The translations under genes were made by a program, and so were the position numbers. From an uncultured Lachnospiraceae bacterium (GTDB taxonomy: Bacteria; Bacillota; Clostridia; Lachnospirales; Lachnospiraceae), in contig CAJUHH010000024.1 in assembly GCA_910585965.1 (NCBI GenBank), positions 1 to 42,276 on the forward strand: a stretch of DNA of 42,276 nucleotides, in the 5' to 3' direction. This document shows, piece after piece, positions 16,860 to 24,322 of this stretch (positions are counted from its first letter, which is position 1; each line of letters begins with the position of its first letter). Below the pieces are notes generated by a model that had not been told where the DNA came from, made no database searches, and saw only the letters and a program-made list of their open reading frames with translations.

Positions 16860-16897
16860 GGCGGAAATGCTGATAAAACGGGCATTTCTGCCTTTTT
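16860..16897 (+). terminator. tRNA-Arg terminator supplied by the element
   Basis: GGCGGAAATGC (16860-16870) pairs with GCATTTCTGCC (16882-16892) with one G-U pair, then a T-run. A diverged copy of the same terminator lies beyond attR at 28650-28689, where the host version would be expected. Confidence 0.8.
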
Positions 16898-16921
16898 CTT
16901 TTTCATTTTTTGGGGTAAAAA

Positions 16922-16952
16922 GTGTAACAAATCTTGTTACACTTTGTTACAC
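16922..16952 (+). promoter_or_regulatory. Probable integrase arm-type sites, left end
   Basis: Three copies of TTGTTACAC: an inverted one at 16922-16930 and direct ones at 16934-16942 and 16944-16952, one helical turn apart. Similar copies lie near attR at 28452-28470. Their position between att and int fits arm sites bound by the integrase N-terminus. Confidence 0.5.
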
Positions 16953-16964
16953 TTTTTTCGTCCT

Positions 16965-18311
16965 TCAGGTTGAAAGACTCTGCTCCAGAACTTTCTCAAG
17001 TTCTTCCGATGACTTGCGACCCCGGCAGTACTTCATCGTCATTTCGATGTTCTCATGTCCGGCAATCCGGCGTATCTCGTCAGGATTCAGACCTGAGTCG
17101 AAGAGACGCGAAATATAAGAGCGTCTAATATCGTGACAGCTCTTGGCAAATGGAAGGTCAAGATGGTTCGGGTTGCAGTACTTTTTAAGGCGGCAGTCGA
17201 ATACTCGTTGGTTGCACATACCCTGTTTCCTTTGAAATACAAGGTCTTTATCTCCGCAGGGGTATCCGTTCTTTTGGTTTAACTCCCTGATTTGCCTAAA
17301 ATACTCTCTGGCTTTAGCAGTAAGATAAATTTTTCGCATTCCAGCCGATGTTTTGGCGTGTGGAGTTATCATATAACCATCTCTTTTCAGGCCGCCATCT
17401 GCAGTTTTGCTTTGCTTTTCTGTCACCATCTGGTTGATATGAAGGTAGTTTCCCTTTATGTCGCAGTTACGCAAGGCACACAATTCTCCGACCCTCATGC
17501 CGGTAAGGAACAGGATGCAGATTCCAAGAGGCAGTGCAGAATCATTTTCCATGCTGTCCTTTTCCGCTTCTTCCATAACCAATTGCTGTTCTTTTTCGGT
17601 GAAGACCTCTTCATTTTCCTCTTTAGGCGTGACAGGTCTGAAAAGATTGGCGTTGAATTTGATGTCTTTTAGCCTGTTTGCCTCTATGATTTCTTCATCT
17701 ACAGCGTAATCCAGCATAGAATTCAAGGTTCTTTTAATATTGGAAAAGTACTTTTTTTTCATGCTGTGGTCTTTGATTATCCGGCATCCCCATGCTTTTA
17801 GTTTTGTCCTTCCAAGCTGGCTTAACGGAATATCTGCAATGCTGTCTTCTATATAGTCTTTCCAGTAGGCCAAATCGTCAGCAAGTGTATTCATCCCAAC
17901 TTCGCACTCTCTTAATTCCAGCCATTGGGGATATATAGTTTTCAAGGTGCAGGTGTTCAATAGCTTTGGCGGTTCTGCCATCGCATAGGTTTCCTTTGAT
18001 GGCAGTAGCCCCAATTGCATGAATTGCTGTTTTACTTCCGGCAGATTGGCGTAGTATGAGACAATTATCTCTTCCAAATCTGTTCTGCTGGTTTTAACTA
18101 CCTGTTTCCCATTTGGTAGTCGGGTGTACCACCGCCTGTTTGTTTTGTTCTGTGTAATCGGAATCGTGTGGCACTCCATGATGAACTTATGTATTGCAAT
18201 CATATTATATAACTGCGCCAGTTCCCTCACCGACAGATTATTCGCATCAGCGAAATCAGTCAAGTTCTTTTGCAGTTCAGGGGTTAATTTTTCTAAGTTC
18301 GCTGTCATCAT
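16965..18311 (-). CDS. int: Tyrosine recombinase (integrase)
   Basis: A 448-aa site-specific recombinase of the phage/ICE integrase family. A core-binding region (about residues 130-225) precedes the catalytic domain (about 240-445). Catalytic residues seen are Arg in GMRVGEL (near 270), Lys in HAKTSAGMRK, His and Arg in SCHDIRRSYIS (near 392), His in AGHEN and nucleophile Y428 in MTMKYCRG. Its 3' end lies 120 bp from attL in tRNA-Arg. Its start codon overlaps the methyltransferase stop as TAATG, so the two are translated together. It should join attP to the tRNA-Arg site. No excisionase is recognised. Confidence 0.93.
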   Translation of the reverse strand: MMTANLEKLTPELQKNLTDFADANNLSVRELAQLYNMIAIHKFIMECHTIPITQNKTNRRWYTRLPNGKQVVKTSRTDLEEIIVSYYANLPEVKQQFMQLGLLPSKETYAMAEPPKLLNTCTLKTIYPQWLELRECEVGMNTLADDLAYWKDYIEDSIADIPLSQLGRTKLKAWGCRIIKDHSMKKKYFSNIKRTLNSMLDYAVDEEIIEANRLKDIKFNANLFRPVTPKEENEEVFTEKEQQLVMEEAEKDSMENDSALPLGICILFLTGMRVGELCALRNCDIKGNYLHINQMVTEKQSKTADGGLKRDGYMITPHAKTSAGMRKIYLTAKAREYFRQIRELNQKNGYPCGDKDLVFQRKQGMCNQRVFDCRLKKYCNPNHLDLPFAKSCHDIRRSYISRLFDSGLNPDEIRRIAGHENIEMTMKYCRGRKSSEELEKVLEQSLST

Positions 18312-19612
18312 TAGTTCTGCCCCCTTCCATTCCCGTAAGGCTGTGCGCCAGAGAAATCAAAAGAGGTTATGATTCTTTCAATAGCAGTAATAGAATTATC
18401 CTTCAGGAGCGGCACATCTATGTAGTAATGCCCATACCCCCAATAAAGGTCGTCAATGCGCCCTTCCATGTGACGGTCATGCTTATCTTTGTCTGGCTTA
18501 GAATCGAATTTATGCGGTGCTGTAATGCGGCAGAAATAAATGAAGTCATTGCCGTATTCTTGGTGTGTCTTACGCAGTAGCTTTGCCAGTTCCACATGCT
18601 TCGCATAATCGAAAATTTTCTGTTCCTTACCTGCTGTGACAGCAGTCTCGCTGTACACATCAGTGTCAAGGTATGGAGGGTCTATAATAAAGATGGCACC
18701 GCTATCTTCCATATGCTTGCGAATGAGCTTAAATGCATCATCTCCGCAGATTTCAGTATCTTTCAGACGCTTACAGAGCAAAGCTATGTTATCCAGCTTC
18801 TTTCTGTATGATTTGTATGTTCCTTTGAAGGTACTGCCACTGCTCCAAACCGATAACAGATTTGAAAACAGAAAGCTGGCGGCGGCTTCAAGGTTGACTT
18901 TTGAATTGCTTAAATTGTATTTTGCTTTTAGTTGTTCTTGATTATCTATAAATGTCTGCTCATCAACTGGCTTGCACAGCATTTTCAAGAGAAGCACATC
19001 CATGTAAGCCTGGATTGCCCGATAGAGATTGACTTTTTGTAAATCCATATCGTTTATTATTTCGTTAAAAGCAAATCTGAAATTGGTAAAAATACCTAAT
19101 GCACCTACAAAAGGTTCGATGCTGGAACACCAGATTTTTTCTGAAGTTTGGAGAATATGATTGATTGCAGACTGCATCTTTTTATTCCATTTGCTTCCTA
19201 AGAGTGTTAGAAGCTTCGTGGATATATCAGCCTTCGCGTTGTCCAGCTCAGACAAAAAGTTTGTCTTTGCGGGCATAGTTAATGAGGGTGCAGAATTTGA
19301 ATAATACAAATAGTTAGCCAGCATAATCACAACAACGTTAAAGATTGTATCAGTTGTTGTTTGAATGTTGATCATCTGCTCCAGTTCCTTTGTAATACGG
19401 ACGGAATATTTTTTTATAGTTGTGCGTTCTTCAACAGTAAGAAGCTGATGAAGTGCAAAGTCGTCCATATGTTCGCCATAAAAAGTATTAGACAGAAAGC
19501 CTATTAACCCCTTGTAGACTGCTTCAGAAATGTTTTCTGTGTTGAAGCAATTGCACAGCAGTTTAATGATTTTAGGTTGTAATGAAAAAGTTTTAATTTT
19601 GCTTTTTGGCAT
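18311..19612 (-). CDS. D12-class N6-adenine DNA methyltransferase with long N-terminal extension
   Basis: A 433-aa protein. The C-terminal two thirds carry the D12 (Dam-like) signature: LGSKWNKK near residue 150, EPFVGALGIF for AdoMet binding, INDMDLQKVNLYRAIQ, and the catalytic IDPPYLDTD with DPPY at 311-314. The first 140 residues are an unusual helical extension without a known motif. Dam-type enzymes are usually about 270 aa. There is no restriction enzyme nearby, so it is an orphan. It is translationally coupled to the integrase and may protect the element or mark its state. AAGGAAGG precedes the ATG on the minus strand. The target sequence is unknown. Confidence 0.82.
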   Translation of the reverse strand: MPKSKIKTFSLQPKIIKLLCNCFNTENISEAVYKGLIGFLSNTFYGEHMDDFALHQLLTVEERTTIKKYSVRITKELEQMINIQTTTDTIFNVVVIMLANYLYYSNSAPSLTMPAKTNFLSELDNAKADISTKLLTLLGSKWNKKMQSAINHILQTSEKIWCSSIEPFVGALGIFTNFRFAFNEIINDMDLQKVNLYRAIQAYMDVLLLKMLCKPVDEQTFIDNQEQLKAKYNLSNSKVNLEAAASFLFSNLLSVWSSGSTFKGTYKSYRKKLDNIALLCKRLKDTEICGDDAFKLIRKHMEDSGAIFIIDPPYLDTDVYSETAVTAGKEQKIFDYAKHVELAKLLRKTHQEYGNDFIYFCRITAPHKFDSKPDKDKHDRHMEGRIDDLYWGYGHYYIDVPLLKDNSITAIERIITSFDFSGAQPYGNGRGQN

Positions 19613-19629
19613 TTAGATACCTTCCTTTC

Positions 19630-19660
19630 TGTCTTCAAAAAATTTGTGAAAATGAAGACA
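19630..19660 (-). promoter_or_regulatory. Inverted repeat before the methyltransferase/integrase operon
   Basis: TGTCTTCA (19630-19637) and TGAAGACA (19653-19660) form a perfect 8-bp inverted repeat around an AT-rich 15-bp centre, 18-48 bp before the methyltransferase start. It may be an operator or a leader hairpin. Confidence 0.5.
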
Positions 19661-19761
19661 TTAGGAATAGCCGATATCAGGTAGCAACTCAGACAGGATA
19701 CAAAATAATGGTGGAATCACCCATCTCGCTAAAAAATCTGCCATATTGTCTTCCCATAAGG

Positions 19762-19898
19762 CCAACTCATACCTTTTTCTGACAAACTGACTGCCGCCGG
19801 GAGTCAACTCAGTACCTTAAGGAAGCCGACTGAGTTTCCAGATGTGCCAACTGAAGTTGCTTTCCAATCCAACTCATGCTCATAAAAAACCAACTAGG
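19762..19898. repeat. Iteron-like array 1, seven units of 21-22 bp
   Basis: Units start at 19762, 19783, 19804, 19826, 19847, 19869 and 19890, each with a CCAACTSA-like head (variants CAAACTGA, TCAACTCA, CCGACTGA). Unit lengths are 21, 21, 22, 21, 22 and 21, two helical turns, so all heads face the same side of the helix. A further isolated CAACTCAG lies at 19685. The array sits between the divergent methyltransferase and amidoligase genes. It suggests cooperative protein binding, as at a replication origin, partition site or recombination enhancer. Confidence 0.75.
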
Positions 19899-19962
19899 GT
19901 GTGTTCTTTTCAAGATGAAAAAAATGAACCGTGCAGTCCGGCGGCGGCAGTCTCCGGGCGGG

Positions 19963-20134
19963 ATGTAATATGTGGTTTGAAATGTAATCTGGCACAGTCT
20001 GAGAAAAGTTTGAAATGTAATCTGGTATAGCCAAAGAAAAGTCTGAATTGTAATCTAGCCAGTGTGGGGCATGAGTAGAAATGTAATCTAGCGGGTATGT
20101 AGAATAAATGGAGATGTAATATCAGACAGGTCAG
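19963..20134. repeat. Iteron-like array 2, 33-bp period
   Basis: ATGTAAT (once TTGTAAT) occurs at 19982, 20015, 20048, 20081 and 20114, exactly 33 bp apart, with an extra copy at 19963. The fuller head is TTTGAAATGTAATCTRG; the other part of each unit is less conserved. 33 bp is about three helical turns. With array 1, this leaves a 679-bp gene-free region (19613-20291) that is mostly binding-site-like. It is not a CRISPR: the conserved part is short, and the changing part shows partial similarity between units. Confidence 0.75.
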
Positions 20135-20240
20135 TTTTTCACCAACATTGCAGCATAACTGACAAATATATATTGTTTTCCAAGATATTTTTGTGTGGTT
20201 TAGAGTGTAGAAATGAGTGGAATAACTTCCCCTCCAGAGG

Positions 20241-20246
20241 TATAGT
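20241..20246 (+). promoter_or_regulatory. Possible -10 of the amidoligase operon
   Basis: TATAGT at 20241-20246 lies 46 bp before the amidoligase start. The -35 region (TGGAAT) is poor, so activator control or another promoter is possible. Confidence 0.4.
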
Positions 20247-20291
20247 AGACACACCGAAAGAGAACAGGTGTACTGACAAGGAGGGAACTAT

Positions 20292-21191
20292 ATGAGAACA
20301 CAGCAGTTTGGGATTGAGATGGAAATGACGGGGATTACACGGGAGCGTGCGGCACAGGTGATTGCGGGGCATTTCGGAACGACTTCGCATTTTAGAGGCG
20401 GCGTATACGATGCATATGAAGCCGCTGACCGTCAAGGGCGTGTGTGGAAGGCTGTTTCGGACGCATCCATCACCTGCCAGAAGAAGACCGTCAGTGGGGG
20501 CAAGGTCATCGCAGGGCGCAGTTATTCCTGCGAGGTGGTGAGCCCAATTCTCACCTATGCGGATATTACAGATTTGCAGGAGGTAGTGAGACAGCTTAGG
20601 CATGCAGGGGCATTCGTGAATAAGTCCTGCGGTATTCATATCCATGTGGATGCTTCCAAGCATACGCCCGCCACACTGACGAATCTGGTGAATCTGATGG
20701 CTCAGAAGGAGGATATCCTGTACCGTGCCCTGCAGATTGCGCCAGACCGTCTTCAGTATTGCAAAAAAGTGAATGAGAATCTGCTTGAGGTAATCAATCG
20801 GCGTAAGCCCCAGACTCTCCCGGAACTGGCGGACATGTGGTATGCAGGATGTTATGATTCGCGGGATACGCATTACAACCGTAGTAGATATCGTGGTCTT
20901 AATCTACACGCCACCTTTACCAAAGGGACAATCGAGTTTAGGCTGTTCAACGCCACTACCCATGCGGGGGAGATTAAATCCTATATTCAGTTTTGTCTGG
21001 CACTCAGTCAGCAGGCACTCAGCCAGAAAAAAGCCAGTTGCCGAAGGAGCGTGACTGATAACGAGAAATATTGCATGAGATGCTGGCTGTTGAGGCTCGG
21101 ACTCAACGGCGATGAGTTCAAGACCTGCCGCCACCATATGACCAAAAACCTTACAGGGGATTCGGCGTGGAGGCATGGGAGATGCGCGTAA
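20292..21191 (+). CDS. Putative amidoligase (Amidoligase_2 family)
   Basis: A 299-aa protein of the glutamine-synthetase-like amidoligase family (PF12224 type). Seen in order: FGIEMEMTG with metal-binding glutamates near the start, KAVSDASI, EVVSPIL, CGIHIHVDAS with the two histidines, YRGLNLHA and GTIEFRLFNAT. Such enzymes are predicted to use ATP to form amide bonds on peptides or small molecules. The family is often encoded next to GGCT/AIG2-like cyclotransferases, and exactly that gene follows 63 bp downstream. The 63-bp gap holds GCGC and CCCCC/GGGGG hairpins. AAGGAGGG precedes the ATG. Substrate unknown. Confidence 0.85.
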   Translation: MRTQQFGIEMEMTGITRERAAQVIAGHFGTTSHFRGGVYDAYEAADRQGRVWKAVSDASITCQKKTVSGGKVIAGRSYSCEVVSPILTYADITDLQEVVRQLRHAGAFVNKSCGIHIHVDASKHTPATLTNLVNLMAQKEDILYRALQIAPDRLQYCKKVNENLLEVINRRKPQTLPELADMWYAGCYDSRDTHYNRSRYRGLNLHATFTKGTIEFRLFNATTHAGEIKSYIQFCLALSQQALSQKKASCRRSVTDNEKYCMRCWLLRLGLNGDEFKTCRHHMTKNLTGDSAWRHGRCA

Positions 21192-21254
21192 GCGCATCCC
21201 CCTGTTGGGGGTATTTCGTGGACGCATTCATTAATAAGAAGGAGGAGACCAGAT

Positions 21255-21908
21255 ATGGCGAAAAACACACTTTATATTGCTTATGGCAGTAACTTGAATT
21301 TAGGGCAGATGGCGCACCGCTGTCCCGATGCGGAGGCGGTCGGTACAGGAGTGATTCGGGATTACAGGCTTGCGTTCAAGGCATTAGGCGCAAATGCCTT
21401 TGCCACCATCGAAGCCTGTGAAGGGGAGTCTGTTCCTGTGGCTGTCTGGCGGATTAGCCACAGGGATGAGGCGGCACTTGACCGTTATGAGGGGTATCCT
21501 GCCCACTATGGGAAAGAAAGGCTGGACGTCCTGATGGGGGAGGATGGCGGCTGGATAGTTAGCGGTATCGTGTATGTCATGAACCAGAAGGCAGTCCGAC
21601 AACTTCCAGCGACATCGTATTTTGAAGCTGTCCTGTCGGGGTACCGCAGTTTTGGTCTGGATGAGCAGAAACTTTTTGAAGCATGGCAGATGGCGGTGGA
21701 TGGGGATTTCCCTGCCAGTAGCTGTCTTAAGTTTTATCGTCAGAGGAGCGGGCTGACACAGGAACAGCTTGCAGATGCGGCTGATGTTCCGGTCAAGACC
21801 CTGCAAAAGTATGAAAGCGGCGAGAGGTGCATCCAGAGGGCGCGTAATAGCACAGTCTTAAGGCTGGCACAGGTGCTGGATATTTCCCCGTATCTGCTGT
21901 CAAGGTAG
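21255..21908 (+). CDS. GGCT/AIG2-like cyclotransferase fused to XRE helix-turn-helix
   Basis: A 217-aa two-domain protein. Residues 5-120 are a gamma-glutamylcyclotransferase-like domain with the YGSN loop (Y10-N13) and the glutamate of DRYEGYP as likely acid/base. After a short linker, residues about 155-217 form an XRE-type DNA-binding domain (RSGLTQEQLADAADVPVKTL, then YESGERCI). AGGAGGAG precedes the ATG. Downstream of the amidoligase, it may open or cyclise gamma-glutamyl products made by that enzyme. The DNA-binding domain suggests it also regulates, perhaps at the repeat arrays upstream; this is inference. Confidence 0.85.
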   Translation: MAKNTLYIAYGSNLNLGQMAHRCPDAEAVGTGVIRDYRLAFKALGANAFATIEACEGESVPVAVWRISHRDEAALDRYEGYPAHYGKERLDVLMGEDGGWIVSGIVYVMNQKAVRQLPATSYFEAVLSGYRSFGLDEQKLFEAWQMAVDGDFPASSCLKFYRQRSGLTQEQLADAADVPVKTLQKYESGERCIQRARNSTVLRLAQVLDISPYLLSR

Positions 21909-21953
21909 CGGTACACAGCCCTTTATGCCGCGTAAAATCTGCATAGTGTGTGA

Positions 21954-22002
21954 AATGCCGACAGTCATGTTGTAAAGCACAGCAGATGACTGTCGGCATT
22001 TT
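21954..22002 (+). terminator. Terminator of the amidoligase/GGCT operon
   Basis: AATGCCGACAGTCAT (21954-21968) pairs perfectly with ATGACTGTCGGCATT (21986-22000), followed by more T. The rest of the gap to 22441 shows no convincing gene; one 102-codon open frame there lacks a ribosome site and a plausible composition. Confidence 0.85.
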
Positions 22003-22441
22003 CTTACAACAGAGTGCTGTAGACGTAAGATACCGTTTTTATAGACATTCATGTTCCAGTTATTGTGGAGTATCCATATTTTTTACGATTTTTTCATGTA
22101 GGAGAAACCTTTCATTTCCCTCTTAATATTCGTAAGTTGTATTGCCTGAGAAGCCATCAAAGTGCCGAGACAGGACGTTTTCCGCGCAGGCTGTGCAAAA
22201 ATAGTCAGGTTATTTCCCATCTGCGGATTTCTTTTGGCGGTATGGAAAACGGTTCTTTTTCGGCATGGGAGTGTTCATCCTGTCTTCTGTCCTTGTTAGT
22301 TTCTCAGACCAGCTCAGGTATGATGCGCCGTCTCTATTCATTCTGGTTTGGTGTGACTGGCAGTTCATGTTGAATTGATATTTTCCGGCATAAGGGAATT
22401 GAAAGCTATTCTTTTTAGAAAAATTTAAAGGAGGCAGAAAA

Positions 22442-22939
22442 ATGACGGGAACAGATGGGGAAAGCAGAAAGAACCATAATACCAGTCAGAAATTTGGCAT
22501 AATCAGCAGGCCGGAGGAGGCTCATATTGTGCGGAAGATGGGAGTGACGGGTGGACGCATCGTAGGCATTCAGGGGCTGAATCCGCTTCTTGCACACATG
22601 AGCGCAGGGGATGCCTTATGCATCCCGACAGTTAGCTCCTTTGCGTCTGGGGCGTATGATTTATTTTGCAAGATGCAGTATTTGTCAGGCCGAGGGATTG
22701 AGTTTCAGTCCGGCAATGAGCGTTATTTGAACTTTTCATCCGTCCGCCCTTTGTCCGCAGTGGAAGTGGAAACGTTAAAGTTCTTTGCGTCAAGGGAGGC
22801 GGAGTTTTCAAGGTGGGTGCAATGCAGTAAACTGCCGGATGTTGCAAAGGCTTCTCTGGTTAAGCGCATTCAGGCAGAATACCTTGCTAATGTTGTGGCA
22901 GTGTTTTACAATAGCGGCATAAAGAAAAGAGGGAACTGA
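22442..22939 (+). CDS. Degenerate serine-recombinase-like protein without the catalytic serine
   Basis: A 165-aa protein with a good site (AAAGGAGGC) before the ATG. From residue 17 it can be aligned by eye with the N-terminal domain of the serine recombinase encoded at 23257. KFGIISRPEEAH takes the place of KVGYIRVSTEEQ, so the nucleophile serine and first arginine are lost. AGDALCIPTVSSFASGAYDL takes the place of EGDVVVAESISRIARNTKDL, losing another active-site arginine. There is no DNA-binding tail. It is probably inactive as an enzyme and may act as a regulator or dimer partner of the real recombinase. The similarity is a by-eye call. Confidence 0.65.
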   Translation: MTGTDGESRKNHNTSQKFGIISRPEEAHIVRKMGVTGGRIVGIQGLNPLLAHMSAGDALCIPTVSSFASGAYDLFCKMQYLSGRGIEFQSGNERYLNFSSVRPLSAVEVETLKFFASREAEFSRWVQCSKLPDVAKASLVKRIQAEYLANVVAVFYNSGIKKRGN

Positions 22940-22964
22940 GCCAGCCGGGCACGCTCCCGTTCAT

Positions 22965-23025
22965 GCATCCGTATCGTTCTCATATGCGGCTTTTGCGCCG
23001 TGTGAGGCTGTACGGGTGCTTTTTC
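22965..23025 (+). terminator. Long-stem terminator after the degenerate recombinase gene
   Basis: GCATCCGTA (22965-22973) pairs with TACGGGTGC (23011-23019). An inner stem, CTCATATGCGGC against GCGCCGTGTGAG, lies between, and six T follow. Confidence 0.8.
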
Positions 23026-23113
23026 ATGTTTCGGCGTATATCAGGGGATGTATGTGGTATATGCTGTTCTTTGGGGTATCCTTTAACGGCATGGATTCCG
23101 GCCGCTGTTTTCC

Positions 23114-23193
23114 TGTGCCATTAGGGTGGCTTTCCGTTTTTTGGGATGTGCCAGAGGAAAACCGAGGCCTATTGGCACAGTCCTAATGCCGCA
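23114..23193. promoter_or_regulatory. Candidate binding/crossover sites of the serine recombinase
   Basis: TGTGCCATTAGG (23114-23125) and CCTATTGGCACA (23168-23179) are inverted copies with one mismatch. TGTGCCAGAGG (from 23147, direct) and CCTAATGCCGCA (23182-23193, inverted) are further variants. Four related half-sites in 80 bp, 64 bp before a resolvase-type gene, resemble a res or inversion site. Confidence 0.5.
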
Positions 23194-23256
23194 TTATATC
23201 CTGTGTAGCGTTTTGTGGTTTCCTGCGGATGTGATTCCGCGGAGTCAGGAGGCAGT

Positions 23257-23838
23257 ATGAAAGTAGGATATATCAGAGTCAGTACAGAAGAACAGAACAC
23301 CGAAAGGCAGGAAGCCCTCATGCGTGAGTTGGGCGCAGAGAAGGTGTTCATGGAGAAGGCAACGGGCAAGACCCGGAAGGACAGGACACAGTTGGAAGCC
23401 ATGCTCCAGTACGTCCGGGAAGGGGATGTGGTGGTGGCAGAGTCCATCTCCCGCATCGCCCGCAATACAAAAGACCTGCTTGATATCGTGGAAAGGCTGG
23501 AATATAAGGGCGTGGACTTCATATCGAAAAAAGAGGCGATTGACACCAAGACACCGTCAGGGAAGTTCATGCTGACAGTCTTTGGCGCAATCGCACAGTT
23601 AGAGCGGGAGTATATCCTAGACCGCCAGAGAGAGGGGATTGAGATTGCCAGACAGAAAGGGAAGTATAAAGGACGTAAGCCGCTCGCCATTGACGGAGAC
23701 AGATTTATGGAGGTCTACGTCAGGTGGAAGTCCGGCAGGATCAAGGGGGTAGAAGCGATGCGCGAGTTAGGACTGAAGCCATCCACTTTTTACCGGCGGG
23801 TGAGGGAATATGAAGATGGAAGCCGCGGGCATGGGTGA
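23257..23838 (+). CDS. Serine recombinase (resolvase/invertase type)
   Basis: The start at 23257 (MKVGYIRVSTEEQ) is chosen with a CAGGAGGC site. The 193-aa protein is full length for the Tn3 resolvase/DNA invertase family. Catalytic S9 lies in YIRVSTEEQ, and active-site arginines lie in SISRIARNTKDLLD. The long helix is AQLEREYILDRQREGI. A C-terminal helix-turn-helix (about residues 145-190) contains GVEAMRELGLKPSTFYRR. Pieces of its 3' end recur at 24411-24440 and 28946-29014, each time just before a cargo module, so this recombinase or its relatives travelled with that module. Candidate sites lie upstream. Confidence 0.93.
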   Translation: MKVGYIRVSTEEQNTERQEALMRELGAEKVFMEKATGKTRKDRTQLEAMLQYVREGDVVVAESISRIARNTKDLLDIVERLEYKGVDFISKKEAIDTKTPSGKFMLTVFGAIAQLEREYILDRQREGIEIARQKGKYKGRKPLAIDGDRFMEVYVRWKSGRIKGVEAMRELGLKPSTFYRRVREYEDGSRGHG

Positions 23839-23890
23839 GTCCGTCCTGCGGCGGGGCAGATGCTGGAAAGGGGGAGTTTCCCATGCATGA

Positions 23891-23972
23891 TTTGTGCCTG
23901 TAAAGCAGTTTGGGGTATACGCTGGATGGACTGCCATATGATATGCAATACTTTACCCTGACAGATGAGTAA
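23891..23972 (+). pseudogene. Scar of a cargo module: promoter half plus lipoprotein 3' end
   Basis: CTGTAA and the GTTTGGGGTATAC spacer match the promoter region of the module at 29009, but the -10 and everything down to the lipoprotein end are gone. From 23921 the sequence resumes with the last codons of the lipoprotein gene (CTGACAGATGAGTAA is like CTGACAGATGAATAA at 26371). So an internal deletion removed the RNA gene and both coding sequences except the tail. Confidence 0.7.
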
Positions 23973-24008
23973 TATGACGTAAAATTAATAATCCTGCAAC
24001 AAACAGCC

Positions 24009-24042
24009 AAGAAAGACCTGCCCTGACGGACAGGCCTTTCTT
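24009..24042 (+). terminator. Module terminator, copy 1
   Basis: AAGAAAGACCTGCCC pairs with GGACAGGCCTTTCTT around TGAC; the stem is nearly symmetrical and could act in both directions. Matching structures lie at 26422-26455 and 31012-31043. Confidence 0.8.
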
Positions 24043-24322
24043 GGTTTAGAGATATAAAAAAACATGTTCCATATACATTGTTCATTCAGATATATGTAGA
24101 GTTCTTTTATTAGCAACATGATAAGTACCACCGGGTATAAGGGAAATAAGGGGAAAGAAAGATTGTTACGGATATTCCCCGGATAGCTGAATAAAGCTGA
24201 ATGGTATCTCTCAGGGGTGGCGGGCGGGTTCAGACCAGTATGGGGTGTGAGGCGACGCGGCCAGCGTCATGTAGCGCGTCTCAGGTAGTCCTCCAGTTCA
24301 GTCGGTTATGATGGGTTGCTCT

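Noticed and set aside
19963..20134. 33-bp periodic array as a CRISPR
   Set aside because: Only about 12 bases per unit are conserved, neighbouring units share parts of their variable halves and no cas gene is present.
22065..22373. 102-codon open frame on the plus strand
   Set aside because: No ribosome site, composition unlike a protein (rich in Ser, Phe and Cys), and it starts just after a terminator.
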